Origin: Bacillus sp. 1780r2a1
GTDB lineage: Bacteria > Bacillota > Bacilli > Bacillales > Bacillaceae_H
Assembly: GCA_024134725.1 (NCBI GenBank)
Contig: CP099863.1
Location: 2,227,501-2,291,500 of the forward strand
Reading direction: 5' to 3'
Length of the DNA stretch: 64,000 bases
How positions within the stretch are numbered: position 1 is the first letter of the stretch; each line of letters opens with the position of its first letter. The notes beneath the pieces are model-generated. The model searched no databases. It was given only the letters and a program-made list of their open reading frames with translations, and was not told the origin of the DNA. A program made the translations under genes and the position numbers. Positions 41,486 through 50,482 of this stretch are shown here, piece after piece.

Positions 41486-42699
41486 ACTATATTAAGCAGG
41501 GAACAAAAACGTTTCGCAAAACGAGCTTTGCATTTTTTGCAGCCGGCTTCAATACTTTTGCCATTCTTTATTGCGCTCAGCCCTTAATGGTAACGTTTAC
41601 AAACGAATTTGATATTTCACCGACTATCGCAAGCTTGTCGCTATCCATCACAACTATTACCCTCGCCATCAGTATGCTTGTCTTTGGTTCTCTTTCTGAA
41701 GTATGGGGCCGAAAATCTGTGATGGTTTATTCAATGTTTGCTGCTTCTGCACTTTGCATTTTAACAGCTTTTAGTCCTAATTTTTATGTGTTACTAGTAT
41801 TTCGTGCACTCGTTGGAATTGCTTTAGCAGGCTTACCGGCCGTTGCAATGGCTTATCTTGGCGAAGAGATTGAAAGAAAAAGCTTAGGTGCAGCCATGGG
41901 CTTATACATTAGCGGAAACGCCATTGGAGCCGTAGCGGGGCGTGTCATTTCAGGAGTTGTCAACGACGCAGCAGGCTGGCATTTCTCCATTGGATTAATT
42001 GGCATTATTAGCTTAATTGCTACGGTTCTTTTTTGGCGCAGCCTCCCTCATTCTACACACTTTACACCGCGTAGCCTCAATGTCGTCAGCTTAGGAAAGT
42101 CACTAATTGATCACTTAAAAGACCCTGGCTTACTCTTTTTATTTTGCATTGGCTTTTTACTATTAGGAAGCAATGTTGCTTTGTTCAATTACATTGGCTA
42201 CGTGCTAACCGCTAGGCCTTACGGACTCAGCGAATCCGTTATCAGCTGGATTTTTATTATCATGATGATTGGAACATTCAGTTCAATTTGGAACGGAAAG
42301 CTCATTGATCACCACGGTAAACAGCCAATTCTGCTGATTAATCTACTCGTTGCGTTTGCAGGTGTCTGCCTTACTTTAGAGAGCCACTTACTATTAAAAA
42401 TTATCGGCATCGGCCTCTTTACTTTTGGCTTTTTCGGCGCTCATTCCATCGCTAGCAGCTGGGTAGGACAGCGAGCCCTGCGCAACAAAGCACAAGCCTC
42501 ATCTTTATATTTATTTTTATACTATACGGGGTCAAGCGTTGGCGGGACCTTAGGCGGAATATTCTGGTCCCACTACGGCTGGCACGGAGTCATCGGAATG
42601 ATTGGCGGATTTTTACTGACCGCTGGACTATTAACCGCTTGCTTATCAAAAGTAAACGTCAAATCGTCTGTGCTTGTAAAAGCAAATGAAAGCTATTAG
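41482..42699 (+). CDS. MFS transporter (YnfM-type)
   Basis: The 405-residue carrier has twelve hydrophobic segments. The MFS motif A variant FGSLSEVWGRKSVMVYSM lies after the second helix, ALVGIALAGLPAVAMAYLGEEI near helix 4 and GNAIGAVAGRVISGVV near helix 5. It resembles the YnfM/YceL-like putative effluxers. It is divergent from a LysR regulator and is preceded by a mini-cistron whose stop overlaps its start. Substrate unknown; export of a toxic or signalling metabolite is likely from the regulator pairing. Confidence 0.88.
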   Translation: MNYIKQGTKTFRKTSFAFFAAGFNTFAILYCAQPLMVTFTNEFDISPTIASLSLSITTITLAISMLVFGSLSEVWGRKSVMVYSMFAASALCILTAFSPNFYVLLVFRALVGIALAGLPAVAMAYLGEEIERKSLGAAMGLYISGNAIGAVAGRVISGVVNDAAGWHFSIGLIGIISLIATVLFWRSLPHSTHFTPRSLNVVSLGKSLIDHLKDPGLLFLFCIGFLLLGSNVALFNYIGYVLTARPYGLSESVISWIFIIMMIGTFSSIWNGKLIDHHGKQPILLINLLVAFAGVCLTLESHLLLKIIGIGLFTFGFFGAHSIASSWVGQRALRNKAQASSLYLFLYYTGSSVGGTLGGIFWSHYGWHGVIGMIGGFLLTAGLLTACLSKVNVKSSVLVKANESY

Positions 42700-42718
42700 A
42701 GAAGGTGCTATAAACAGT

Positions 42719-42754
42719 AAAAAGCTCTGTCATAGTGATTCACAGAGCTTTTTT
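42719..42754 (+). terminator. Terminator after the MFS gene
   Basis: AAAAAGCTCTGT (42719-42730) and ACAGAGCTTTTTT (from 42742) form a perfect stem with a T run. Confidence 0.9.
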
Positions 42755-42913
42755 CGTTTGCTATGGTTTCATATAAGAAAATTAAATTTCTTTGAGAAAG
42801 CTTAGTGCTTTGTAAAGTGACTACCCTCTTTTCCGCTTCACACCTCAGATAATAAAAGTATCGAACGATTTCATAATCACTTTTTATGCAATAAAGTAGC
42901 GGATTTTTCCTCT

Positions 42914-43408
42914 TTACTCAAACCACTTGTCACCGTCCGAAATCCACTTGTTTTGATGCAAGTCCAAGCAAAGGTCGTGGTCGTGGAAGCTAAAGTAACT
43001 TGGAAGCTTAATAGAAGAACCACCCGCTTCTAACCAACAGCTATAAAACCAGCTTGCAATAGCCTTATGTTCTGCTTCTTCAACCTCTTCGTTCTCCTCA
43101 TAAAACTCCCAAAATGCGTCTTCTTCCTCTTCCGATAGATAATTGTAGTTTACTTCTTCACTAATCGTAAAGCTTCCAGCAAACTCATCGCTTCTGCACT
43201 CTTCTCCAAACACTTCATTTGCATCACGGTCCATCGAAAACATCGTAATGGACAAATCCAATACCTGTGGAAAAGCAGTAAAGTCGAGCAGATCGATTTC
43301 TGAATGGAAGGTAAATTGAGTCACCTTCCTTAGCTCATTCACAACTGACTGTGAATACTTTTCAAGCTCACGCTGGATGTGAGAAGCGTGCTGTTCACTT
43401 GTATACAT
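42914..43408 (-). CDS. Acidic protein of unknown function
   Basis: This 164-residue soluble protein is strongly acidic in its middle (LSEEEEDAFWEFYEENEEVEEAEH) with a conserved-looking C-terminus (WFYSCWLEAGGSSIKLPSYFSFHDHDLCLDLHQNKWISDGDKW). The pattern suggests a conserved Bacillus hypothetical, perhaps of the SMI1/immunity-like group, but I cannot name a family. It is monocistronic with AGGTGTTTC upstream. Confidence 0.6.
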   Translation of the reverse strand: MYTSEQHASHIQRELEKYSQSVVNELRKVTQFTFHSEIDLLDFTAFPQVLDLSITMFSMDRDANEVFGEECRSDEFAGSFTISEEVNYNYLSEEEEDAFWEFYEENEEVEEAEHKAIASWFYSCWLEAGGSSIKLPSYFSFHDHDLCLDLHQNKWISDGDKWFE

Positions 43409-43517
43409 AGAGAAACACCTACTTTTTTCATGATATTGAATATTCTACCATAATAAAGAAAGCATGTAACCTTTTGAAGAACTTACGATTCATTATCATG
43501 TACGTGTTTATATGAAT

Positions 43518-43988
43518 TTAAACAGGACTCTTTTCAACTATTGCTTTGTACTCTTCTTCTGAAAACACTTCAATGGAATGTCTTCTTAACAAAGCTGTTG
43601 TCACTCCCATTCCTACAACTTGTGTCCCTTGAAACGCGCCGTTGTAGATTATCGAACTTCCGCATGAAGGGCTGCTTTCTTTTAACACCACGACAGTTGC
43701 GTTTAGCTCTTTTACTATTTTAAGCGTTTGGTAAGCTCCTTTTATATATAAACTCGTCACGTCCCTACCCGACTTTTCAATTACGCTCGCCGTTCCGTTT
43801 AACACATCTTCACCGCTTCCTCCAACAATTTCAGCTGGTTCGCGCGGCGTGGTAAAACCTCCTAAAAGCTCTGGACAGACAGGAACGGCTTTTTTCGCGT
43901 GAATCAACGATTGTATGACTGACTGTTCACAAGACGTACCGTTATACCGCACCGGCATTCCTGCTAGGCATGAGCTGACTAAAATCAT
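43518..43988 (-). CDS. DUF523 protein, TudS-like thiouracil desulfidase family
   Basis: The 156-residue protein shows the three DUF523 cysteines: Cys7 in VSSCLAGMPVRYNG, Cys38 in VPVCPELLGG and Cys109 in ESSPSCGSS. In TudS these bind a [4Fe-4S] cluster that accepts sulfur from 2-thiouracil. GGFTTPREPAEIVGG is the substrate-side loop. GGAGGAAGAC precedes the ATG. Whether this member desulfurates thiouracil or another thiolated compound is not known. It stands alone. Confidence 0.8.
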   Translation of the reverse strand: MILVSSCLAGMPVRYNGTSCEQSVIQSLIHAKKAVPVCPELLGGFTTPREPAEIVGGSGEDVLNGTASVIEKSGRDVTSLYIKGAYQTLKIVKELNATVVVLKESSPSCGSSIIYNGAFQGTQVVGMGVTTALLRRHSIEVFSEEEYKAIVEKSPV

Positions 43989-44063
43989 CTGTCTTCCTCC
44001 AATTCTTTCAATCTCGTTCTAGAGTTTGTTCTTTTTTCTATTCAGCTTAAAATCTTTTATTCC

Positions 44064-45170
44064 TTACGTCACTTTAATCCCCGCTCCGCAAAGCGGAATC
44101 ACGACTTTTTCTGCTGATTCACAATCATATCGCAAATACCCAGCATAATTCGCAGCTGTCGTTGGCTCAACGTAAAATCCTTTTTCAGCAAGCAACGTTC
44201 TTGCTTTTTGAATATCTTGTTCACTTACACTAATAACGTCTCCACCTGTATCTCGAATAGCTGATAAAATTTGCTTAGAGCGAGCAGGAGCCGCAATAGC
44301 GATTCCTTCTGCTAAAGTAGGCTGTCCTGAGATTGGAGTGGCTGCTTTTTCTCCTCTGTTAAATGCTTGGTGAATTGGAGAACAGTTTTTGGCTTGTACA
44401 GCGACAATTTTAGGCACTTTTTCTATCAATCCGTTCTCTTTTAGCTCGTTAAACCCATAGTATGCACCTAGAAGCAGCGTTCCGTTTCCAACCGGCACAA
44501 TGAGTGTGTCTGGCGCTCCGTTTAGCTGCTCCCAAATTTCGTACGCATATGTTTTAGTACCTTCATAGAAATAGGGATTATACACATGGCTTGCGTAGAA
44601 TTTCCCTTCATCGTGAACTGCCTGCTGAGCAGCTGCAGCAACATCTTCTCTCGTTCCGCTTACTTCTCGTATACGCGCTCCGTGAGCTTTTATTTGCGCC
44701 ACCTTTTTTGGAGACGTACTACTTGAAAGAAAAATATCACAGGCAATGCCGGCTCTTTGGGCGTAGGCTGCAATGGCTGTTCCAGCATTTCCGCTGCTAT
44801 CAGCAATGACACTTTCTACCTTTAGCTCTTTTGCTTTTGCAATCAATACCGCTGCTCCGCGATCTTTAAAAGAGAGTGTAGGCATCATGTAGTCAACTTT
44901 CATATACGTATTGGGTGCGTTTGGTTCCAAGGAAATAAGCGGCGTATTCCCTTCTCCCATCGTTACTTGCTTCCAGGTGTCTGCTGCTTTTGAAAAAGGC
45001 AGTGCATCAACATAGCGCCACATCGTTGGCAACTGATGGTGAACGCTTGTATGTTGAAAGGCTACCTTTTCTTTTAGCAAATCCAACACTCCCCCACACT
45101 TGCACTTCCATGGCATGTCCTTTACGGGGTACGTCTGATGACAATCACTGCATATGTAAGCTTCATTCAT
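44064..45170 (-). CDS. Threonine-synthase-like PLP enzyme
   Basis: From ATG 45170 (AAAGGAGAG upstream) the protein has 368 residues. A zinc-ribbon-like N-terminus (Cys7, Cys10, Cys23, Cys25) precedes a fold-type II PLP domain: GEGNTPLI, SFKDRG with Lys102 as the Schiff-base residue, ADSSGNAGTAIAAYA and the phosphate-binding PVGNGTLLLG. The C-terminal TAANYAGYL segment fits threonine synthase/diaminopropionate lyase relatives. It lacks the neighbours hom and thrB of the true threonine operon, so its reaction may differ. The longer frame from 45188 includes the ribosome site. Confidence 0.82.
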   Translation of the reverse strand: MNEAYICSDCHQTYPVKDMPWKCKCGGVLDLLKEKVAFQHTSVHHQLPTMWRYVDALPFSKAADTWKQVTMGEGNTPLISLEPNAPNTYMKVDYMMPTLSFKDRGAAVLIAKAKELKVESVIADSSGNAGTAIAAYAQRAGIACDIFLSSSTSPKKVAQIKAHGARIREVSGTREDVAAAAQQAVHDEGKFYASHVYNPYFYEGTKTYAYEIWEQLNGAPDTLIVPVGNGTLLLGAYYGFNELKENGLIEKVPKIVAVQAKNCSPIHQAFNRGEKAATPISGQPTLAEGIAIAAPARSKQILSAIRDTGGDVISVSEQDIQKARTLLAEKGFYVEPTTAANYAGYLRYDCESAEKVVIPLCGAGIKVT

Positions 45171-45293
45171 GAAAATCTCTCCTTTCATTTAACTACCTAT
45201 ATTATACAACAGCAGAAAAATTTCTCGCTTGTTGTCAAATTTTTCTTACCGCGCTAGTATATAGTAATATAGGCGAAAAAAAGGGGAGATTTT

Positions 45294-47408
45294 ATGAGAC
45301 AAAACCTTGTAAAGCTTGGTTATTTACTAGGTATTTCGTTACTGTTGGCAGGAATACTGTATTTCTTTGCATCAAACTGGCAAGGGTTTGACCGCTATAC
45401 AAAAATCGCCTTGAGCATAGCCATGATGCTGTTATTTTATGGAAGTGGTTTTGTTGGTAGAATGCTGTTACCTCATCAAGCGTTTCTTAGTCATTGGCTA
45501 CTTGTTGCTGGTTCTATTTCATTCGGTTTAAGTACTGCGCTCGTCGGCCAAATCTATAACACGCATGCGGACGCTTATTGGTTATTTTTTATTTGGTTTT
45601 TACCGACTGTCCTATTTAGTTTACTTACAAAATATCAGTCATTTTATGTTCTTTCGTTTCTTTTACTTCAGCTCACCATGTACTTTTATATTTCACCTAC
45701 TGCCGTTTTCCAGCGAACAGAAAATGAAGAAATTTTTCTTTACCTTACAATGGCATTTGTGAACGCACTTATCTTTCTATTCGTAAAAAAGCAATATGTA
45801 AAGTCAACTATTGTAATGTACGCTGCTTTTATTATCATTCACTTTATCTTTTTAAGCATTTCACAGCCAAATTATACTGTGTTAAGCGTAAGCGTTTTGA
45901 TTGCTTACATCGTTCTATTAATTGTGTCACTGTTTTATTTTTCAAAAGTGCAATCACATAAAGGATTGCTAGGAATTTCAATCGTTGCTGCTGCGCTGCT
46001 CGTTGTTCAGCAAGTTTTGTGGTATCTGTTTGACAACTACAGTGAACTCACCTTATTTTTGGTACTTGGATTTGTGTTTTTATTTGTTGCAGCTAGCGTT
46101 TGGTTCATTAACTGGCTTTCTCACCACACCAATGCTCAGCAAAGATCGCTGCGTGTAATTAAACAAATTATTATCATAGGAATTACGGCAATCGCTTCTA
46201 TTTTAGGTAGCATATCTATCGGTGGGCTTGTAACGCTCTTTAGCGGAGAGTATTCACAAAACTTCATGATGCTGATTGGAACAGCCATTATGCTTTCGTT
46301 TTTCTTTATTAAAGCAGCTATTCCAACCGTTAAATATACCCTTTTTATGACAGGTTTTTTAATAAGTGGGGTGTCCGCATTCTTTGTATACGATGCGCTG
46401 TTTTTTATCTATCTAGCACTCTTTGTTTCACTTATGTGGTTTGCTAAACAAACATCCTTGCGCGTAGCCATCTACACGCTTGCTCAGCTGTTGATACTTA
46501 TTAAACTACCAACAACTTATTACGAAGCCATTCAATTTGATTACGTTTTAATTGCGCTTATTCTGTTAAATGTCATCGTGTATTGTTTGACAGCTTCCTT
46601 ACCTTTTAAAAGAAGCTCGCTTTTGCTTACGTTTATCTTTTCACTTTCCCTTATTGGAAGCGTGAATTCACCTACTTTAAACATAACCTACAGCATCTTG
46701 TTCTTTGTGTTTTCTACGGTATTTCTCTTTAAAAGCGTGCGCAGCGGTAAAAAATTTGAGTTTACGGTTTCGATGGTTTTTTGGTTTATCTTTTTAGGAA
46801 CAAAGTATTATGATTACCTCTGGGACCTTCTTGATAAATCGTTCGCGCTTTTACTATTAGGTGCATTATTTGTTGCATTTAGCTATAAGTTTGACTCTGT
46901 GGAAAAGCAACAGCCTTCTTTTATCGATCAACATAAAAAAAGAATCTTATTTATCATTGCTTTACAGCTTGTGATTCTTGGGGGATTGTTTATGAAAAAT
47001 GAACTACTTCTCCAAAGTGGAAAAGAAGTGAAGCTCGAGCTAGCTCCATTAGATCCGCGTTCACTTTTGCAAGGAGATTATGTGGAATTGAACTATGAGA
47101 TTTCGGAAATTGAATTAGATGATGTGAAAGACGGTGAACGGATACAGCTTGTACTTCGCAAAAATGAACAAGGGATCTTTGAGTATGCAGAGCATTATAA
47201 AACTCATGACAAATGGAATTCTCCTTATCAAGCAAAGAAAGATGATGTTCTCATAACAGGTACGTACTACAGCTGGGGAATCCAGTATGGCATTGAGCAT
47301 TACTTTATTCCAGAAGGAACCGGTCAAAGAGTAGAACAAGAAGCAAAACATGCTAAAATCAAGGTTGGAAAAAATGGAGATGCGATTTTAGTAGAGGTAA
47401 CACCATAA
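45294..47408 (+). CDS. DUF2157 membrane protein with C-terminal GDYXXLXY domain
   Basis: The 704-residue protein has about fifteen hydrophobic helices, beginning with the DUF2157 region (LAGILYFFASNWQGFDRYTKIALSIAMMLLFYG). After the last helix comes a soluble GDYXXLXY domain: KEVKLELAPLDPRSLLQGDYVELNYEIS and ITGTYYSWGIQYGIEHYFIPEGTGQRVE. The two domains are often encoded by separate adjacent genes; here they are fused. Function unknown. GGGGAGATTTT ATG is a clear start. A strong terminator follows. Confidence 0.8.
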   Translation: MRQNLVKLGYLLGISLLLAGILYFFASNWQGFDRYTKIALSIAMMLLFYGSGFVGRMLLPHQAFLSHWLLVAGSISFGLSTALVGQIYNTHADAYWLFFIWFLPTVLFSLLTKYQSFYVLSFLLLQLTMYFYISPTAVFQRTENEEIFLYLTMAFVNALIFLFVKKQYVKSTIVMYAAFIIIHFIFLSISQPNYTVLSVSVLIAYIVLLIVSLFYFSKVQSHKGLLGISIVAAALLVVQQVLWYLFDNYSELTLFLVLGFVFLFVAASVWFINWLSHHTNAQQRSLRVIKQIIIIGITAIASILGSISIGGLVTLFSGEYSQNFMMLIGTAIMLSFFFIKAAIPTVKYTLFMTGFLISGVSAFFVYDALFFIYLALFVSLMWFAKQTSLRVAIYTLAQLLILIKLPTTYYEAIQFDYVLIALILLNVIVYCLTASLPFKRSSLLLTFIFSLSLIGSVNSPTLNITYSILFFVFSTVFLFKSVRSGKKFEFTVSMVFWFIFLGTKYYDYLWDLLDKSFALLLLGALFVAFSYKFDSVEKQQPSFIDQHKKRILFIIALQLVILGGLFMKNELLLQSGKEVKLELAPLDPRSLLQGDYVELNYEISEIELDDVKDGERIQLVLRKNEQGIFEYAEHYKTHDKWNSPYQAKKDDVLITGTYYSWGIQYGIEHYFIPEGTGQRVEQEAKHAKIKVGKNGDAILVEVTP

Positions 47409-47416
47409 CCAAGAGA

Positions 47417-47456
47417 ACCATTCCCTGCATTCATTCGGCTAGGGAATGGTTTTTTA
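47417..47456 (+). terminator. Terminator after the DUF2157/GDYXXLXY gene
   Basis: AACCATTCCCT and AGGGAATGGTT form an 11-bp stem with a 13-base loop and a T6 run. Confidence 0.88.
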
Positions 47457-47506
47457 CTATTTTTTACCTATTGTGTTAAAATAGTCTATAAAAAGGTGTG
47501 AAGTTA

Positions 47507-47677
47507 ATGAGTATCAATACGTATTTAATAAGGTGTTCCTTCATGATTATGCTGATATTTGGCGGTACGTTAATAATTCGCTACGCAAAAACGAACGAAG
47601 TGCTGTTGGATTCACTCTTAGCATTTAGTATGGGCGTTCTTTTTCTGATTAGCGCACTTATTTGGCGAAAAAGATGA
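47507..47677 (+). CDS. Small membrane protein of 56 residues
   Basis: ATG at 47507 follows AAAAAGGTGTGAAGTTA. The product MSINTYLIRCSFMIMLIFGG, then TLIIRYAKTNEVLLDSLLAF and SMGVLFLISALIWRKR has two hydrophobic helices separated by a short polar turn and ends in a basic tail. It is below many length cut-offs but has plausible ribosome site, codon use and topology. The family is not recognised. Confidence 0.6.
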   Translation: MSINTYLIRCSFMIMLIFGGTLIIRYAKTNEVLLDSLLAFSMGVLFLISALIWRKR

Positions 47678-47785
47678 TAAAAAAGCATAGCTAATAAAGG
47701 GTAACCTCTTCTTACTCAGCTAGATATTAGATAATTAGGATGAAGCTTTTCATATAGTAAAAAGATATATAATGGAGGTGTATAC

Positions 47786-47986
47786 ATAGAGACTCGTAAT
47801 AAAACTCCCGAAGATGACTAAGAAAGGATGCGTCAAACTGAAATAAAGCAGAATCCGACTGGAAACCTGCGAGACGCTATGCACCGTGCAGAAACCGGAG
47901 CTGTAGGCACTGATTGAAAAAGCACAGGAACTCTACTCCTTAGTTTGTTTATTGGATCCTTTATAGCCGCAATTATTCTTAACTAA
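47786..47986 (+). pseudogene. DUF6366-like gene inactivated by point mutations
   Basis: Read in one frame from ATA at 47786, six bases after GGAGGTGT, the sequence gives (I)ETRNKTPEDD, stop, ERMRQTEIKQNPTGNLRDAM, HRAETGAVGTD, stop, KSTGTLLLSLFIGSFIAAI and a final stop. This is the DUF6366 pattern (charged N-terminus, NPTGN...RAETG, one membrane helix). Start ATG has become ATA, one codon became TAA and a likely Trp (TGG) became TGA, with no frameshift. It occupies most of the gap 47678-48038; nothing else is seen there before the merR terminator. Confidence 0.7.
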
Positions 47987-48019
47987 TCTCCATTGAAAAA
48001 CAACGAATATACATGCTAG

Positions 48020-48049
48020 AAAACGTGTAGAGACGTCTCTACACGTTTT
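48020..48049. terminator. Perfect 30-bp palindrome at the merR 3' end
   Basis: AAAACGTGTAGAGAC (48020-48034) is directly followed by its exact complement (48035-48049) with no spacer. The merR stop codon lies inside the stem. It can terminate transcription on the minus strand, though the trailing T run is only four bases. Confidence 0.65.
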
Positions 48050-48404
48050 GCGTTGCTAGCACCTTTTTATAAGTTGATATTTTATGAGTTAACATCTCTT
48101 CTGTAGCAATTAAGGTTTGGAGCTGCTCTTGGATCGAGAGGTGATGATTCTCTAAAAGTTCAAGGCGAGCCTGAGCCGTCTTCTCTCCTTCTTTAAAAAG
48201 CTCCGCGTACTGTCTTATTTTCGCAAGCGGCATTTTCGTCTCTTTAAGCTTGATCACAAACTTTAGCCACGCTACGTGGTCTGCTGTATATAACCGCTCT
48301 CCGCTTGAACTTCGATCAGGCGTAATAATTGATTCTTTCTCATAATACCGTAAAGTGTGCGCGCTGATGTTTAATTCTTCTGATACTTGGCTAATTGTGT
48401 ACAT
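48039..48404 (-). CDS. MerR-family regulator
   Basis: ATG at 48404 (GAGGAGCGGATAT upstream) starts MYTISQVSEELNISAHTLRYYEKESIITPDRSSSGERLY, the MerR helix-turn-helix and wing. A dimerisation coiled coil (HLSIQEQLQTLIATEEMLTHKISTYKKVLA) ends the 121-residue protein. No cysteine cluster is present, so it senses something other than metals via thiols. It is divergent from an SDR gene whose promoter carries a 19-bp spacer and central palindrome, the classic MerR target. A 25-codon upstream extension is unlikely. Confidence 0.9.
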   Translation of the reverse strand: MYTISQVSEELNISAHTLRYYEKESIITPDRSSSGERLYTADHVAWLKFVIKLKETKMPLAKIRQYAELFKEGEKTAQARLELLENHHLSIQEQLQTLIATEEMLTHKISTYKKVLATQNV

Positions 48405-48437
48405 ATATCCGCTCCTCAAAAAAAGTATATTTACGGG

Positions 48438-48468
48438 TTGACTTAGAGTTAACTCTAAGCAGTATACT
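48438..48468 (+). promoter_or_regulatory. MerR-type promoter of the SDR gene
   Basis: TTGACT (48438-48443) and TATACT (48463-48468) are 19 bases apart, the elongated spacing that MerR activators correct. The 18-bp perfect palindrome CTTAGAGTTAACTCTAAG (48442-48459) fills the spacer. Confidence 0.85.
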
Positions 48469-48510
48469 CTTTTTATCATTAAAAAACTAGTTATCTCAAG
48501 GAGGATTTTT

Positions 48511-49266
48511 ATGAAATATACAGTGATTACGGGCGCAAGCTCAGGAATTGGTTACGAAGCTGCGCTTGAATTTGCAAAAAGAGGGAAGCATTTAATTATC
48601 ATTGCACGTCGCCAAGACAAGCTTGAAGAATTAAAAACCGCAGTGAAAGATATAAACGCAGAAGCTGATGTTGTGGTCTATACAGCAGACCTAGCCACAG
48701 CAGAAAATGCGTATACGCTATACGAAGACTTGAAAAAGTACGAGATTGAAACATGGATTAATAACGCTGGCTTTGGTAATTTTGCATCGGTTGGTGAGCA
48801 GGACTTAAACAAAATCGGTAAAATGCTTCATTTAAACATTGAAGCATTGACCATTTTATCTTCACTGTACGTTCGCGATTATGAAAATGTAGAAGGCGCA
48901 CAGCTACTCAACATTTCATCAGCTGGTGGATATAACATTGTGCCAAACGCCGTAACGTATTGTGCAACAAAGTTCTACGTAAGTGCATTTACAGAAGGCC
49001 TTGGCCAAGAACTTCAAGGAAAAGGTGCAAAAATGCAGGCAAAGGTATTAGCACCAGCCGCTACTGAAACAGAGTTTGCCGATCGTGCTCGCGGGACTAA
49101 AGGATTTAACTACAGGGGAAATGTGCCTCAGTACCACACCGCAAAAGAAATGGCAGGCTTCTTGTTAGATCTATACGATGGAGATAAAATCGTTGGAATT
49201 GTAGACGGTCAAACGTATAAATTCGAGCTTCGCAATCCCATTTTCTCCTATGCAGGAAAGCGATAA
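48511..49266 (+). CDS. Short-chain dehydrogenase/reductase
   Basis: The 251-residue Rossmann enzyme has the cofactor motif TGASSGIG (residues 7-14), NNAGFG, the catalytic Ser in ISSAGGYN and the YCATK catalytic pair. IARRQ after strand 2 suggests NADPH preference. Family members reduce small aldehydes or ketones. Control by the divergent MerR regulator points to a response to a reactive or toxic compound. AAGGAGGATTTTT precedes the ATG and a terminator follows. Confidence 0.9.
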   Translation: MKYTVITGASSGIGYEAALEFAKRGKHLIIIARRQDKLEELKTAVKDINAEADVVVYTADLATAENAYTLYEDLKKYEIETWINNAGFGNFASVGEQDLNKIGKMLHLNIEALTILSSLYVRDYENVEGAQLLNISSAGGYNIVPNAVTYCATKFYVSAFTEGLGQELQGKGAKMQAKVLAPAATETEFADRARGTKGFNYRGNVPQYHTAKEMAGFLLDLYDGDKIVGIVDGQTYKFELRNPIFSYAGKR

Positions 49267-49272
49267 ACAAAC

Positions 49273-49300
49273 AAGCAGCTGAATGATTCAGCTGCTTTTC
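49273..49300 (+). terminator. Terminator after the SDR gene
   Basis: AAGCAGCTGAAT (49273-49284) pairs with ATTCAGCTGCTT (49286-49297) around a single base, followed by Ts; it also lies near the convergent anmK stop. Confidence 0.8.
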
Positions 49301-49315
49301 TATTAGCATAATTGA

Positions 49316-50467
49316 TCAATCAACAAAAGGTACCGGCGTAATGTTGCCTAGTACAACTGGATAATTTGCGCCAGTTGCTTTTGGTGAATTGCTTGGATTC
49401 TTATGGTACGTTTCGTTCGCTAACAGCGCAAAAGCCACCGCTTCTTTTGCTTCGGATGAATAACCGATTTCCTCTTGTGTTAAAACGGCAATGCTTTCAC
49501 CTACTAAACTCTTAATCATCTTCATCAGGGTAAGGTTATAGCTTCCTCCACCGCCAATAATGATTTCATCAATATCATGATTTGGTAAAATAAAACGTTG
49601 ATAATGGTCAACAATTGACCTTGCTGTAAACATTGTTGCAGTTGCGATGATATCTTCACGTGGTACATCAGAGAATGCAGCCAGCAGTTTATCTACGTAT
49701 TCTTTACCAAACAACTCTCTACCAGTTGATTTCGGAGGAGAGACGTTCATGTAATCATGCTCTAAGCAGTAGCCCAACATTTTTTCGTTCACTTTACCGC
49801 TCGCTGCGATTTTTCCTTCTTGATCATAAGGAATAGTAAAAAGCTGTTGGCATAGCTCATCAATAATCATATTTCCTGGTCCCGTATCAAAAGCATACAT
49901 ATCATCAAACAGGGCGTTTTGAGGTAAAACCGTTACGTTCCCAATTCCGCCGATATTTTGAAGCAACCTGCCTTTTTGCTTATCCCTATATAAAATGTAC
50001 TCTGTGTATGGGACAAGTGGAGCTCCTTGTCCACCAGCCGCCATATCCATGGTACGGAAATTAGATATAACTGCTGTCTTCGTCTCATAAGCAATTATAG
50101 CAGGCTCTCCTATTTGAAGCGTTGAAGCTATCAAATTGTCTTCACTAAAAGGTTGATGATAAATGGTTTGGCCGTGTGAACCGATTAAATCTAGTTTTTC
50201 TAGAGGAAAGTTTGCTTTATCACACACTTTTTTTACCGCTTCAGCAAATGCATACCCTAGCTTAAAATTTAGGCTACAGATTAACTGCACATTTGATTTT
50301 TCAACTGACAAAGCAGCTTTAATCTCGCGTTCAAGCTCTTTCGAAAAAGGGTATGTGACAAAGTCAATAATAGTTAATTCTGTATTCATGCCGCTGCCTT
50401 CTACATGAATAAGCGCTGCGTCAATTCCATCTAAAGATGTTCCAGACATCAGACCAACAATATACAC
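49316..50467 (-). CDS. anmK: Anhydro-N-acetylmuramic acid kinase
   Basis: The 383-residue protein starts [20 protein letters not shown], the AnmK phosphate-1 loop. It also has [13 protein letters not shown], the phosphate-2 segment [15 protein letters not shown], and [14 protein letters not shown]. AnmK opens and phosphorylates 1,6-anhydro-MurNAc to MurNAc-6-phosphate in cell-wall recycling. The extra C-terminal tail ([27 protein letters not shown]) is usual. It lies 15 bases after the GntR gene and probably shares its transcript. The MurQ etherase needed for the product is not in the window. Confidence 0.92.
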   Translation of the reverse strand: MYIVGLMSGTSLDGIDAALIHVEGSGMNTELTIIDFVTYPFSKELEREIKAALSVEKSNVQLICSLNFKLGYAFAEAVKKVCDKANFPLEKLDLIGSHGQTIYHQPFSEDNLIASTLQIGEPAIIAYETKTAVISNFRTMDMAAGGQGAPLVPYTEYILYRDKQKGRLLQNIGGIGNVTVLPQNALFDDMYAFDTGPGNMIIDELCQQLFTIPYDQEGKIAASGKVNEKMLGYCLEHDYMNVSPPKSTGRELFGKEYVDKLLAAFSDVPREDIIATATMFTARSIVDHYQRFILPNHDIDEIIIGGGGSYNLTLMKMIKSLVGESIAVLTQEEIGYSSEAKEAVAFALLANETYHKNPSNSPKATGANYPVVLGNITPVPFVD

Positions 50468-50482
50468 GTTAATCTCTCCTTT

